A stretch of 64,000 bases of DNA from Ophiobolus disseminans (taxonomy: Eukaryota; Ascomycota; Dothideomycetes; Pleosporales; Phaeosphaeriaceae), in contig MU006243.1 in assembly GCA_010093685.1 (NCBI GenBank), forward strand, positions 430,929 through 494,928, given 5' to 3'. Below, in pieces: positions 22,087-33,506 of this stretch (position 1 is the first letter of the stretch; every line of letters begins with the position of its first letter). The translations under genes and the position numbers were made by a program. The notes below the pieces were generated by a model. It had not been told where the DNA came from and searched no databases. It worked only from the letters and a program-made list of their open reading frames with translations.

Positions 22087-22914
22087 CTGAGGTAGTGCTT
22101 GAGCGTGTAACCCAGTGCTGTTAGACATGGGTATCTGAGAGGCTGAAGTGTGTACGGAATTAGATAGTAAGCAGTGAATGGCATGTCGATGTTCCTGAGA
22201 CTCGCGTGCCAGCCTATATACGATCCATGAGACGTTCGGAAGTGAGGCTAAGCTTCTAGGCATGTTGATCTCCCATTAGTGCCCGCACGCATAGCACGTG
22301 GTACTTCCAAGGTTGGCAGGTATCGGCTACGTCATCGAGGTTTGCCGCTAATCACACGTCATCTAACGCGTCTTGTAGACGCGTGCACGACGTGCAGGCA
22401 GCCAAAAAGAGGTGTGAGAGCCCAAGACTCAAGCCGAGAGCTACATAGATATGGTTGGCCCTGAGTCGGTGGACGATGCCAATGGTCCATGAGTACCCGG
22501 CTTGCCTACATACTGTCTAGTATCTATATCAGCTCGACAAACCTCAACATCCGTATCCCAGTTCGAAGCCAAGTGGGCATACCCCATCCAGCAAAGCGCT
22601 ACCCACCCTTCGACAACGAGCCATCACCTACAGTGCGTTCGACCACTGGCAGCGGGGAAACGGCTGAGGGAAAAGAAGATGCAGGTGAATGTGGCGAGGG
22701 CCAGGGAGGCTTGGAAGAGGGTGTTGGACACGAGGGCTGAGAAGGTGGGCTGAAGAGATGAAAACATTTATGACGAGGACGAATGATGAAGTTGAAAAGT
22801 GACTTCATTCTCTACCACCTCTTTCTCGAAATGCAAAAATCCAGTTCTGTAAAGTGGAACCCCAATCTTCCAAGGAACATCTAATCCCATCAAACACTAT
22901 ACATTATACACTCC
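22087..22914. other. Convergent intergenic region
   Basis: About 830 bp between stop codons of converging genes. Low-complexity ORFs (for example 22489-22753) lack start context and homology. Near the right end the sequence is A/C-rich, consistent with a 3' UTR of the minus-strand gene. Confidence 0.5.
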
Positions 22915-24903
22915 CTACGAACTCCACACCCATCCCACAAACCCCACCCCCTCAAGCAATAACACAAAAATCCCAACCGCCATCCCACCCCCCACCCTCT
23001 CGCTCCTCTGCCTCTGCACCGCAGTCCTCCACCCCGTTCCCCCCGGCCCCAAAAACACCCACAGCAGCGCCGCCAAGACGCTCAGCACCAGCATGAGCGT
23101 CAGCGCGGATAGCACGCGAGCGACAGATAACCCGTGCGCGAATTGCACCGCCGTGAGCGAATCGGGCATGTCGTCGTGTGTGCCGCGTCTCGAAGCGTTT
23201 GAGCGCGCGATGCGCCGTGCCCAGTGGACCCATGTATATCGGGCTTTTCCCGAGGAGGGGTGGCGGTACAGCGCCATTACGCTGTCCTCGGTGAAGGGGC
23301 TGTGGGACTCTGCGTCGGCGTCTAGGCCCGCGCCTATGGCGAGAAGGCCCGACGTTGTGGGTGCTACGCAGCGTGGTGCGGAGACGCCACTCCATGTGCC
23401 GACTTGGGCGAGGGAGATGGAGCGGAGTGTCCTGGCGCTCACAGTGCGTTGCGCCCAGTTGCCTGCTAGGTATGCATGTGCGGCGCGGAGGCGCTGGGCG
23501 AGGAACATGTCGTCGAAGTCGAGGGTGTCGGGACTGTCTTTGCTGGATTCCGGGCCGGGCCCGCTGGTGGTCAGACTACATGGGACGGTGACTTTGAACA
23601 ATTTGCGTGGTTGTTGGTCCGAGTGGGCTCGCCAGCAGGACTTGCGTTCTAGGCTCAACCAGATTGCGCTCTCGCTGTTCTTGCGTCCAGATCCGGCGCG
23701 GCTCCGGATGATGCCTTGTGCGTCTTCGTTACGCTCGAGGCGGCTGCGGAGATCATATTCGCCTTCGCTGGCCATAAAGCCAAGAACGTGTTTACCTTTG
23801 CGATCGGTGTATTCTTTCTTTTCGACGCCTTCGCCATATGCACTGTCTAACCGCACGAAGCCGTGCGTATCGCCACTGTGTGGCCCTTCGGAGACGCCAT
23901 GTGATCTTGGTCGACTCTTCGGCTTGGGAAACTCCTTTGGGGTTGAAAAAGGATATGGTGTCCTAACAAGATGGGAAGGAAGATGCGCGGGTCGGTCGTG
24001 GTCGTCGGCGCTTGTCGTCGCATTCGGTGAAAGTTTGATGTGTCGTTCGTCCGTGAAAGAAGGGCGTTGAGGAAAGAGTTTGCTATTTGGATCCATCAAA
24101 CTGCTCGATGGAGAGAGGTTCAACGACTCCAAGGCTATCAATGTTCTGACATGCGCATTGATAATTGAATCTGCCAGGACGCTTTCTGATGTATTCTCTC
24201 TATGTCGTCCCGGAATGTTGTCTTTTTTGGGTGATTTGGTGTGTGCACAGTTTGCATCGGTTATTGACTTTGGTCGCCCAGCCGCTGTTGTACTCGTAAC
24301 CGATATGCTACTCCTGAGTGAGTTTCGCGGCGTTCCACCTCTCGAATTGTGTACGACGTGTACGTTGTCCTTGCTAAGTGGCCTTAAAGATATTGGTCGT
24401 GCTCGCCTGCCACCATGTGCATCCACTGGACTGGGTAAATTTTCATCGGCTCTTGCATCCATGCCAGAGTGTCTGGCGGGCGGTTGCTTGAACGGCGGTA
24501 ACGCGGTCATGCCACTTCTCCGTCTACTCCGTCCTCTTGAAGCGTTGCTCCTTAAGCCCAACCCATCGTTATCTGACAGTGTTTGTGTCATATCTTCTTC
24601 AGAATCTTCCCACTCCGAACCAGATGATCCATCATCGAAGAAGTCGGCACCAAGCTCCAGACCTTTCTGCATGGTATCACTCAAGGCGGGGTAGACCGAA
24701 CTTCTCCGGACTGGGGATGGATCGACGATGCGAGGGGAGCTTGCGGGACTGGAGGACCATCTTGCTGATGGATGGTTGAGGAAGATGGTTCGCGTCGCGT
24801 CCGGAGCAGTATGCAGATCTGAAATAACAGGATGCTGCTTGAGAGGAGACAGCTTCGCAGATGGGGTACGAGGCGAAGCCTGGGTCTGAGTAGTGGTCTC
24901 CAT
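22915..24903 (-). CDS. Uncharacterised fungal protein, disordered with two C-terminal TM helices
   Basis: Single exon. The start is taken at 24903 (METTTQTQASPRTPSAKLSP), giving 662 aa; the open frame extends 99 codons further upstream but that part looks like leader sequence. Residues 1 to about 400 are Ser/Pro/Arg-rich and disordered, with an acidic patch (GSEWEDSEEDMTQTL). A more ordered region follows with DFDDMFLAQRLRAAHAYLAG and YTWVHWARRIARSNASRRG. Near the C-terminus are two hydrophobic helices (VLSALTLMLVLSVLAALLWV and a second starting MAVGIFVLLLEGVG), so the tail is membrane-anchored with most of the protein on one side. No known domain recognised. Confidence 0.75.
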   Translation of the reverse strand: METTTQTQASPRTPSAKLSPLKQHPVISDLHTAPDATRTIFLNHPSARWSSSPASSPRIVDPSPVRRSSVYPALSDTMQKGLELGADFFDDGSSGSEWEDSEEDMTQTLSDNDGLGLRSNASRGRSRRRSGMTALPPFKQPPARHSGMDARADENLPSPVDAHGGRRARPISLRPLSKDNVHVVHNSRGGTPRNSLRSSISVTSTTAAGRPKSITDANCAHTKSPKKDNIPGRHRENTSESVLADSIINAHVRTLIALESLNLSPSSSLMDPNSKLFPQRPSFTDERHIKLSPNATTSADDHDRPAHLPSHLVRTPYPFSTPKEFPKPKSRPRSHGVSEGPHSGDTHGFVRLDSAYGEGVEKKEYTDRKGKHVLGFMASEGEYDLRSRLERNEDAQGIIRSRAGSGRKNSESAIWLSLERKSCWRAHSDQQPRKLFKVTVPCSLTTSGPGPESSKDSPDTLDFDDMFLAQRLRAAHAYLAGNWAQRTVSARTLRSISLAQVGTWSGVSAPRCVAPTTSGLLAIGAGLDADAESHSPFTEDSVMALYRHPSSGKARYTWVHWARRIARSNASRRGTHDDMPDSLTAVQFAHGLSVARVLSALTLMLVLSVLAALLWVFLGPGGTGWRTAVQRQRSERVGGGMAVGIFVLLLEGVGFVGWVWSS

Positions 24904-25511
24904 GTTGTCAAGGCCTTCCACGATCTTCACACTCTCGCAGCAATTTTGGGCAGGAGTAGTCCTGTATATTATACTATCCAATATTGGATGAGGTCGATGC
25001 TTACTGGTGGGATTCTGAAACAGCTCAAAAGGATTAGAACAAACGTGTGTTGGCACAGAACAAAGATGCGAACAAGCCTTGAGCGCGAGGTGGTGGCGAG
25101 CATCGGTGGGTTCTGCGGGAGATGGGCCACAACAAAGAAAGCACGTACGAGAAATTGCACATCTGTTTTCGGTAACTGTAAGTACCGGAAACATGGTCAT
25201 AGTCGCATGTGGTAGGAATGTAAGTAAGCGCTTGTCGGGTTGGCCGCTTCTGTAAGCCGCCCTTGCATCGTACGGTCATTGTCAAAACGCCCACCGATTA
25301 GGTTCTAAGCCGTAAGCAGGGAATCTTGACAGAATCAGAAGTGATGTTACATGAGATCTAAGTTATTTAAAAGCGATCTAAGAAGGACCGTATTGAGAGC
25401 TGACTATGCAAATGTGATCGCGAATATCCTTGGAAGACAGGACGCCAGATGCGATGCAGAGCCACCAAAATGTAAGGTGATGGGATTGACAAGACGAGAT
25501 GTGTGGTACGT
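24904..25511. other. Intergenic region upstream of the two-TM gene
   Basis: About 610 bp between two minus-strand genes; contains the promoter and leader of the two-TM gene and the 3' region of the carrier gene. Nothing else seen. Confidence 0.5.
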
Positions 25512-26554
25512 CTACTCGCCATCGCGATCGAACATCTTCGTCATGGCTTTTTGCGCAAGCTCGACACCTGCAAAGGTTGCCGCATTTGCTGGGACCGCTC
25601 GAGCCATGGCCGGTCCAATGCCAGGGAAGAAAGCCTTGAGACCGCCGCTTGCGTGTATGCCTTTGATGGTGCCGCTGATGGTTGGCCGTCCTTCGGCACT
25701 CTGTAACCTCGACTTGATTGTGTCTACAGGGAATACGGGAATCCACATGGCGATGCCGGCAGCACCACCAGCCACCATGACAGCAGACATGCTGAGGGGT
25801 CCGGGCTTGCCAGTGACCGGGTCCTTGGGCGTGAGGTTTCTCTTGACTGTTTCATATGTCGCGAAATAGAGCGCCGAGCCAGGGCCATCACGGGCCAGCG
25901 TCATGGCAGAGCCGCGGAACACGGAACGGAGACCGCCTTCTTTGTATAATTGTTTGACAACGTCGACGCCGCCGGAGTACTTGGGCTTCTCGCCGGGTGC
26001 GAGCTGCTTCTGGCCCTGGATCTGGAGGAGCACTTTGACGCGCTCGAAGGGGGCGGTGATGATGGTCATGGGTATGGCGCTGAAGAAACCGGCGGCCGAG
26101 ACTTGGGCAACGCTGTACTGGTTGTCCTTGACGGTCGAGACGCTGGACACGAGCTGCTTGCCGACGTCGTAGCCCCAGAACGACACGGCGACTGTGATGC
26201 ATCAGCTCCACGTTCATGGCGAATGCGTGCACGTGATAAGCACATACACATGGGCGTGACCCCGACCAGAGGAGCCGATACGCCTGCGTACAGCCCTCTT
26301 GCGAGTCCTTCCTTTGCGATTGTTTTCCGCACGACGTCCATGGCGCCCGTGTATACGCCCCTCTCCGACGTCTGTAGCCGCACCTTGACCAGGTCGAATG
26401 GGTGGCCCACTACCACTGCGCAAACGCCGCCCACACCGCCCGCAGCGAGTGCGCGCAGCGACTGCAGTGACGACTTGGTCGCTACCTTGACATCTTCTTT
26501 CAGCTCCTGCGCCGAGGGCAGCTTCTCGGCGATGGCATCCTTGGGGTTGGACAT
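25512..26554 (-). CDS. acuH: Mitochondrial carnitine/acylcarnitine carrier
   Basis: Two exons: 26554-26248 and 26191-25512; 328 aa. Member of the mitochondrial carrier family (SLC25) that exchanges acyl/acetylcarnitine for carnitine across the inner membrane. Three repeats are visible, each with its signature: PFDLVKVRLQ, PFERVKVLLQ and PVDTIKSRLQ, with GG-rich helices between them. The intron (56 nt) joins GVTPM to FAVSFWGYDVGKQL, typical of the CRC1/AcuH branch. The N-terminus has an extra charged helix (KLPSAQELKEDVKVATKSSL) before the first repeat, as in fungal orthologues. A CCGAGG hexamer lies 174 bp upstream, the core bound by the fatty-acid regulators FarA/FarB in Aspergillus. Confidence 0.93.
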
Positions 26555-26966
26555 TGTGGAGCTCTGGACGTGGGGTGTGCACCGTACGGATGCAATGGGG
26601 AGGTGAGACGCGCTGCAGCAATATTGGTACTGTGCGGAAGATGGCGACGGTTGTTTAGGCATGTGAGCTCCAATGCTCCGGACCTTGGCTCACGTAGGCC
26701 GGCGCGCGTTCGGCTGAGCTTGGTCTGCCGAGGCAATGCCCCGCCACGACGAGCCGACATGTCACCAGCATCTTCACAATAATCAAGGCCTGGGAAGGAG
26801 GTGCTGTTGTGTAAGGATATGGCTTCACAGAGCAGGCACCTGGGCACCGTCATCCGGCCTAACGCTAATGGACTACCTAGATACTGCGTCGACACCTAGC
26901 CACAGCTTCATGAAAGTCAGCCCAGGTATGAGTCACGTGCAACCTGACAGACAGCAGTTCTCACCT
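26555..26966. other. Promoter region of the carnitine carrier
   Basis: 412 bp. CCGAGG at 26728-26733 is a possible FarA/FarB-type fatty-acid response core; a hexamer alone is weak evidence. Confidence 0.4.
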
Positions 26967-27341
26967 TCAGGCTCCGCTCTGCATGCCCTCCCATGGGTCT
27001 CCGATGAAGTTGGGCAGGAAGTAGGCCGTGTCGCCGTCGTCGTTCTTGACGCCGAAGCGCAGGGCGTTGAGCTCGGCTTTGGAGATGCGTGGCCCGCCGA
27101 AGGAGACCGTTTCTGAGGCAGATAGTTCGGGCTGGCTGTCGGACAGGGCCTGGGCTGGCTTTTGCACGCTCTTGGGAGCAACTTTTGTTCGCACTCCAAG
27201 CTTAGTCGAGTTTGCGCCGCTGGCGTCTGCTTCGGCTGGCTTAGGCGAAGCGGTGCGAGAGTGCTTTCTCTTCTTGGTACCGCCAAAGGACGAGAAGCCC
27301 ATGGCCGCGGCAATGTCCGAGTCGTACTCGTCCTCGTCCAT
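26967..27341 (-). CDS. Small conserved acidic fungal protein
   Basis: Single exon, 124 aa, starting at MDEDEYDSDIAAAMGFSSFG; an earlier in-frame Met at 27434 would add 31 Pro/Ser-rich residues and is less likely. After the acidic start there is a Lys/Arg-rich nuclear-type stretch (GGTKKRKHSRT), a disordered middle, and a conserved end SFGGPRISKAELNALRFGV, then YFLPNFIGDPWEGM. Start and end motifs recur in fungal proteins of unknown function. It shares a 200-bp divergent promoter with the FUSC/BRE4-like gene. Confidence 0.7.
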   Translation of the reverse strand: MDEDEYDSDIAAAMGFSSFGGTKKRKHSRTASPKPAEADASGANSTKLGVRTKVAPKSVQKPAQALSDSQPELSASETVSFGGPRISKAELNALRFGVKNDDGDTAYFLPNFIGDPWEGMQSGA

Positions 27342-27543
27342 GGTGTGGTTGGCAGCGAGTGGGGGTGGGGGTGAGTCCGAGCTGGGGGAAACGGTGTGGC
27401 ACTGTGGCTGATCTCGGGACGCTTGGACATGCACGCCATGCCATCATCAGGCTTCACTCATCAACTGAGTCGTAAGCGCGCCGCTTCCCAACGCGTCCGC
27501 GAATGTTGCGCCTGCCACCACTGCCGCCCGTCGAGTAGCCACG

Positions 27544-30500
27544 ATGAGCGAAGCACCGCAGACTCCGGCCGAGCGCCGCTTTCTGCGGCCCAGCGTATGT
27601 CATGCGGGCACAATGCACCCACCCTAGCTGACAAAGGCACAGCTAAGGTCGGCCACCATGATCCAGCCACGGACCGGCGAACGCGTCAAGAAAACCTTCA
27701 CACTGCGCAGAAGCGCCCACCGGCCAACCCAGTCCTCCGAGTTTCTGCTCGCGCCCGGCGAGTTCGACCCGGCGCGGCACCAGGAGCTGGGACGAGTCGA
27801 GCGATGGACCGAGGGCGCCTACTACAGATACCGGCAGACATATGCCTTCTGGACCTCTGCCACCGGCATCGGCATCCTCAAGTGCTCGCTCGCATACATT
27901 CTGGGATCCCTGGCCACTTTCGTCCCCGCTATCGCTGGACTGCTGGGCAAGAACGACGGCAAGCACATGGTTGCAACCATTACCGTCTACTTTCACCCTG
28001 CTCGGTCAGCAGGGAGCATGCTAGAGGCCATCATATTGGCCTTCGCCGCCTTCTCGTACGCCGCTTTTGTGTCCTTCTCGAGCATGGCCATTTCCGTCTA
28101 TTTTGGTGCCCAACACCACCTCATCCTCGGTCATGTCATCGTGCTCATAGTCTTCGTCGGCGGCGGTCTCGGGCTTGTGGGCTGGACGAAGCACAAGCTG
28201 GGAAGTCCGCTTGTCAATGTTGCCTGCTCACTGACATCACTCGCCCTGATCACGATACTCACAAAGGAAGGTGCCGTCCAAGAGGGCGTCTTCTCTTACA
28301 ACAAGGTGTGGCAGGTGCTGAAGATGATCATCATGGGCTGTACCGCATCTGCGGCTGTCTCTCTTCTCGTGCGGCCGACGTCGGCCCGCAATGAGTTTCG
28401 CGATACTTTCATCAGATCTACTGATGCCATGGGAGAGGTACTGAACAGCATCACACGCAGTTTCTTGGCGGGGACCGAGCATGAGCTCAAGAGCGACACC
28501 TTTGCCAAAGCGAACGCTCAGATTAACTCGGCCTTCAAGACCCTTGTCAAGAACCTAGGGGAGGCCAAGTACGAACACTGTGCACTGGGTACCGAGCAAG
28601 AGTATAGAATACAAGCCCGACTTGTGAAGTGCCTGGAGAAATTGATGCAGAGTATAGGTGGTCTTAGAAGTGCCGCCGAGACCCAATTCTCACTGCTTGC
28701 TCAGTCGGATGCACACGGAACACACTCTGACAACACCCCTGGGAATGGGACTGTAGATCTATCCATCTTCTCCGAGCAAAATGTATCGCAAAGTCCTCCA
28801 CAGCTAGCATCTCCTAGCCTCAGTCATGTAGAGAGGCGTAGTAGTATTCTTGCCTCGATTGACGAGGTACCGGAAGGCTCTGCTGAAGCATCGAACTTTA
28901 CTTCCGCAGACGTGTCCGAGGACGACATGAGCCAGAAGAATGGAAGCTCGATGAGGATGCCAAGCTACATGCAGAACAACCTCACTCCGGCAGATATGTT
29001 CTCGGTTTTCATTGCCCATCTGGGACCACCTATGGTACAGAACGCAGCCGATGTAAATGGCGATATGCTAACAACACCAGAAATCACTCGCATACACACT
29101 ACGCGAGGTCCTTTCCGAGCTTCCGTTCGGGCCAGGACCAGAATACCACATGGCCATCAACGAACATTTCCGCCATAGCCTTGTCGATGCGAAAGCCTTG
29201 TTCACGAACGCCCGGCGGGAGGCGTTGTCCATTGTCTACAAGCAGAGAATGCCCACCAAGACGGGCTCGGCAGCGGTTGCAGCTGACTATGAGGAAGTTG
29301 CAGCAAGCTGTGGCTACTTCAGCTCTTCGCTAGAAGACTTTGCTGAAGACATGGTCGCCTTTCTAGATATACTAGAAGAGCTAAAAGCAGACGTCAATCA
29401 ATATCCGCGCCGCCGCACTTGGACGTGGGTACGGTTCTGGCATCAGGGGCGAAAGGACCGGCGCTCCGTTGACGACTCTGGTATGTATTAGCCTTATTCG
29501 TAGGCAATGTTTCTAATCCCAACAGACGCAGAATCTCTGGTTGATGAGGATAACAATCAAACACCTGGCGGCTCGCACGAGATTCACAACCCAATCTATC
29601 GGCGAGACACACGCGGCGATCCATACAAGCCCATCCACGAGCAGCCACTATCGTATCGTATATGGGTCGCACTCGCGGTGTTCAGGCGGGACGATCTCAA
29701 ATACGCCGTCAAAGTTGGATGGGGTGCTATTCTGTACGCTATGTGGTCATTCATTGAGCCGACTCGGGAGCTTTACCGTCACTGGCGTGGCGAGTGGGGT
29801 CTCTTGTCCTACATGTTGGTCTGCTCTATGGTAAGTCGGGTTCAGTATTTAGCATCCACCAGACTGACGTTTTCAGACTATCGGCGCATCTAATACCACC
29901 GGCTTCCAGAGATTTGCCGGCACCTGCCTTGGAGCCGTTTTCGCGATTGTAGCATGGATTGCGGCCGACGACCACGCCTTCGTTCTCGGCTTCTTCGGCT
30001 GGCTTGTGTCTTTGTTGTGTTTTTATGTTATCGTTGGCAAGGGCAAAGGGCCCATGGGTCGCTTTATCCTGCTCACGTATAATCTTTCCGCTCTATACGC
30101 ATACTCATTGTCCGTCAGAGACGATGACCACGACGACGATGAGGGCGGCGTATCACCCGAGATCTGGGAAATTGTTCTACATCGTGTTGTCGCCGTCATG
30201 GTGGGTTGCATCTGGGGCATCATCATCACAAGACGCGTCTGGCCTATCTCAGCACGGCGCAAGGTCAGGAAAGGCACATCCCTACTGTGGCTCAAGATGA
30301 GTCTTGTCTGGAAGCGCGGGCCGCTCAAGACGCTTTTGGAAGCTAATCTGGCCGAAAGGCGACACCCCGGATCTTACATGAGCGAGAAGGAGGAGCTGGA
30401 GCTTCGACGCTTCCACACTCATCTCGAGACGTTGTGTGTAGCGGCATCATCCGAGTTTGAGCTCCGAGGCCCTTTTCCGACCAAGAGCTTCAAAGTCATA

Positions 30501-31026
30501 CTTGGTGCTACTAGTCGCATGCTAGACAGCTTCCATGCGCTGAATGTGATTATCCTCCGAGAGTTTGAGGCGTCGGAGGGAGAAAGAGAAGTTCTCAAGT
30601 ACACGCGCAGAGAGTGGACGGAGCTGGGTTGGCGCATCAGCCACTTGTTCTCTGGTGAGTCGCAACTCGTGGCACCGTTCGACAGCATCGGCAGCTAACC
30701 GTTGACAGTCATGGCTTCATCCATGAAACTAGCATACCCCCTCAACGACGTGCTACCAAACATTGAGCACACGCGCGATAGACTGTTGGCCAAGGTGTTT
30801 GAGTTTAGACAGACTGGACTGGGCAAGGTGATTGCCAAGGACGAGGATTACGAGCTCCTTTACGCTTATGGTAAGTCTTCTGTCCTTTCGCAGGCCCGCC
30901 GTATGATATGCTAATATGATGACAGCTCTGGTGACTGGGCAACTAGCGCAGGATCTCAACATTATCGGGCAGGAGATTGAAAAGCTGTATGGCGTGTTGA
31001 GCGAAGAGGATTTAAAGCTGCAATAA
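27544..31026 (+). CDS. FUSC/BRE4-like multi-pass membrane protein
   Basis: Seven exons: 27544-27594, 27643-29034, 29081-29480, 29526-29830, 29877-30654, 30709-30870 and 30926-31026; 1062 aa. The first small exon (MSEAPQTPAERRFLRPS) is inferred because its 48-nt intron keeps frame into the long ORF; without it translation would start at 27658. Two blocks of TM helices (about residues 75-250 and 630-770) flank a large cytosolic region with NEFRDTFIRSTDAMGEVLN and long helices, the plan of the fungal Brefeldin A-sensitivity protein BRE4 (DUF2421/2422) and the FUSC/aromatic-acid exporter superfamily. The conserved GKNDGKHMVATITVYFHPAR and TIGASNTTGFQRFAGTCLGA segments are present. Transport of organic acids or drugs is a family-level inference. 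Confidence 0.85.
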
Positions 31027-31110
31027 TGTAAGTCGTACTAGTCAGACTTGTCTATGTTCCTCTAGCACATGGACGCGGAAATGCATGCTCTTGACATAGG
31101 TTTTTCGAAA

Positions 31111-32372
31111 TCACGCCAACCCCGGCCAGCTCCACACCGTCAAGCCCTCATTCATCTTTTTCACATTGACCCGATCGCCCACCCTCACAACTTCGTCTCG
31201 CTCCCCGACACCCCAGAAACTATACCGCCCAAAAACCGGACTCCATTTGGCCCCAATGTCTATCCTGCGGTCCTTCTGCAGCCGTTTCAAAACCTCGCCG
31301 CTCGCACCCGTCCCCGGCTTCCCCGTCTCGTAGTCAATGTTTATACTCTTGCACCTCACGCAGTTATGCGCCATGACAATCTCTGTGCGATTATTGATCA
31401 TCAGCTTTCCCCAATAGTCCTCCTGGTAGGCCTCGAACGCGCCCTTTACGACGATATTCGGGCGGAACTTTGTAATGTCCATGTCCTGGCCCTCGGGCAG
31501 GCGCGACGACACGTCTTCGAGACTCGTCTGCGAGACAATGAGGTACGGCGCGCAGTCTGCGAAGCCGATGCGCCACTGCGACGTCTGGTGCAGGCCCATG
31601 AGCCGCGAGACGTAGGGGCGCGTGAAGGGCAACGTGTCGCGCAGGAAGCGCGTCAGCGGGTCGGGCTCCAGGGGCTGCATGTCCTGGAAGAGGACGGCGC
31701 GGGTGTTGGGCCCAATGTAGACGAGCATCGTCTCGTAGCCGAAGCAGGCCGTGAACCAGTCGGCGTGGGCTTTTGGCATTTTGAACGCTGGGGTGGGGCT
31801 GCCGTGGAGGTCGACGTCGACGGGCTCTAGTTTCTCCGTGTCGGGGGTGAGCGGGATAGTTAGAGATTTCTCGTCCTGGGCGTTGCCGAAGGCGCGAAAG
31901 GTGATGGTGAGTTTTCCGTCCGGTGTGTTGTAGCCTGAGATGTCTTGGAAGAACTGCGTCATTTCTGGCTCGCGGGAGACGGCCATGGGTTTTGCGCCTT
32001 CGGGCGTGACCTTGAGAAGCATGAAAGTTCCTGAGCAGGGTTAGCTATTTTGGACGCTTGATCAGGTCGAGGATGTATACTGTCGTGTTTGAAGCCGTGT
32101 TGAGTGCCGAGCGCTTCTTGGACTTTGACGCCTCGCAGCGACTTGATCGGGTAGACGTAGATCTAAGAAGTTTTAGCCCGGGGCAGTTCATGCCGGTTTC
32201 TTGTGTGAGATACCTCAGAGATGGTCATAGCCGTTATTCTATGTATCAATGGACTCAAAAAGTTCAACAGGTAGTATATGGCAAAGGGAACCACACATAG
32301 CGCCGTGACGAGGTACACGGGCGATACCTTCTCAATCTCGAAGGAGCGCTCCTTGTCCCACTCTGAGTCCAT
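31111..32372 (-). CDS. Membrane-anchored MOSC-domain protein (mARC-like)
   Basis: Three exons: 32372-32214, 32162-32081 and 32030-31111; 386 aa. Residues about 16-36 form a TM anchor (VYLVTALCVVPFAIYYLLNF). The MOSC N-terminal beta-barrel begins ISEIYVYPIKSLRGVKV across intron 1, and HDRTFMLL spans intron 2. The MOSC domain follows with FRPNIVV, then AHNCVRCKSINIDYETG holding the conserved Cys pair that binds the molybdenum cofactor in this family. Human and fungal mARC-type proteins reduce N-hydroxylated compounds with cytochrome b5. The start at Met32372 was chosen over 32459, whose extra 29 residues look like leader. It is convergent with the FUSC gene (84 bp between stops). Confidence 0.87.
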
Positions 32373-32641
32373 GACAGCGGCGAATATCGAGGTGGAGTGA
32401 GAGAGAAGAAAAAATGTCAGAAGGCGAAGGATGTCGTCTGTCCATAGGGCGTCGCCCACGTGCTCTTAGCAAGCAGTGCCCGGGTGGACTAGGTGGAGGG
32501 CTAACCGAGGTGGGGGAGGGTTATCGATAGCGGAACGTGGTTCCGACCAGGAAGGTGCACCTCGAGTTGTACATCACGGCACGGGTCTCTGGCAGATGAT
32601 GATGCAACTGTCGCCATTACTTGCAGCTATGTACGTGTCGA

Positions 32642-33293
32642 TCACAGGAAGCGCATGGGCGAGCTCTTCTTCAGGACCAGCGGATGCCTGTGGACGCTGG
32701 GCATCAGGCCCAGGCCGATGGCTCTGCGTATGGCCTTTGCAATCTTGCGCTGGTTCTTGGGGCGCAGGCCGGTGTCCTTGGAGTGCTTGATGCGCCCCGT
32801 CTCGGTCATGTATTCGGACATGATGGTGAAGTTCTGCAGCACTTAGTCGGGGTATGACCAGGCACGCAGGCGCGCACAACGGACGCACCTTGTACTCGAG
32901 CACGGGATTGATGCCAAGCACGTCAAAGGCGTCGCTCTGCGGCTTCTTGCGGCCCGTCTTCCACTTCTTCTGCTCGGCGCCCGACAGGTCGATGGGCGAG
33001 TAGACGTCGCCGGGCTGCCACTTGCGGTATATCTGGCGCTGGAACTGGCTGCGTCGCTCCGACTCGACCATCTCGCGCGTCTGGGTCTGGCGGTCGAGGC
33101 CGGCTTCCCTGGCGACGCGGGTTGCGAGAGAGCCGCCGGCGCGCTGGGGCGGCGAGGGTGCGCGGGCGGCGGTGCTGCCGCTGAGGATGGCGAGCACGCT
33201 TTCGTCTGCGGCGGTGCGGGTCGAGGAGAAGCAGCGCAGGCATGTCGTTGTTGCGGCCATGGGCGCCCACAGCGGTAGCCGTCTCAGGGACAT
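32642..33293 (-). CDS. rsm18: Mitochondrial ribosomal protein bS18m (Rsm18)
   Basis: Two exons: 33293-32889 and 32833-32642; 198 aa. An Arg/Ser-rich presequence (LRCFSSTRTAADES) is followed by a fungal-specific spacer (RQIYRKWQPGDVYSPIDLSG), then the bS18 fold: DVLGINPVLEYKNFTIMSEY, then TGRIKHSKDTGLRPKNQRKI and AIRRAIGLGLMPSVHRHP, the classic S18 rRNA-binding signature. The 55-nt intron falls between EYK and NFT. It diverges from the CIA84-like gene across 213 bp, so two mitochondrial-biogenesis genes share a promoter. A second possible start lies at 33260. Confidence 0.9.
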
Positions 33294-33506
33294 GTTGGCG
33301 GCGGTGGAGGCTGGAGCTGGAGCTGGAGCGGGAGGCTGCAGGCTGCGACTTTGCAGATGCAGGTACAGGTACTCGGAGAAGTTCCGCTAGGCTAGTGCTA
33401 GCCCGTGCGGCGAAATCAGCAAAGGCAAGAGCTCCCCACATGCACGCCTGCACCTCACCGTCACCGCCGCCGCGCTTTCGTCTCGTCTTCTTCGTGTTCG
33501 TGGAAG

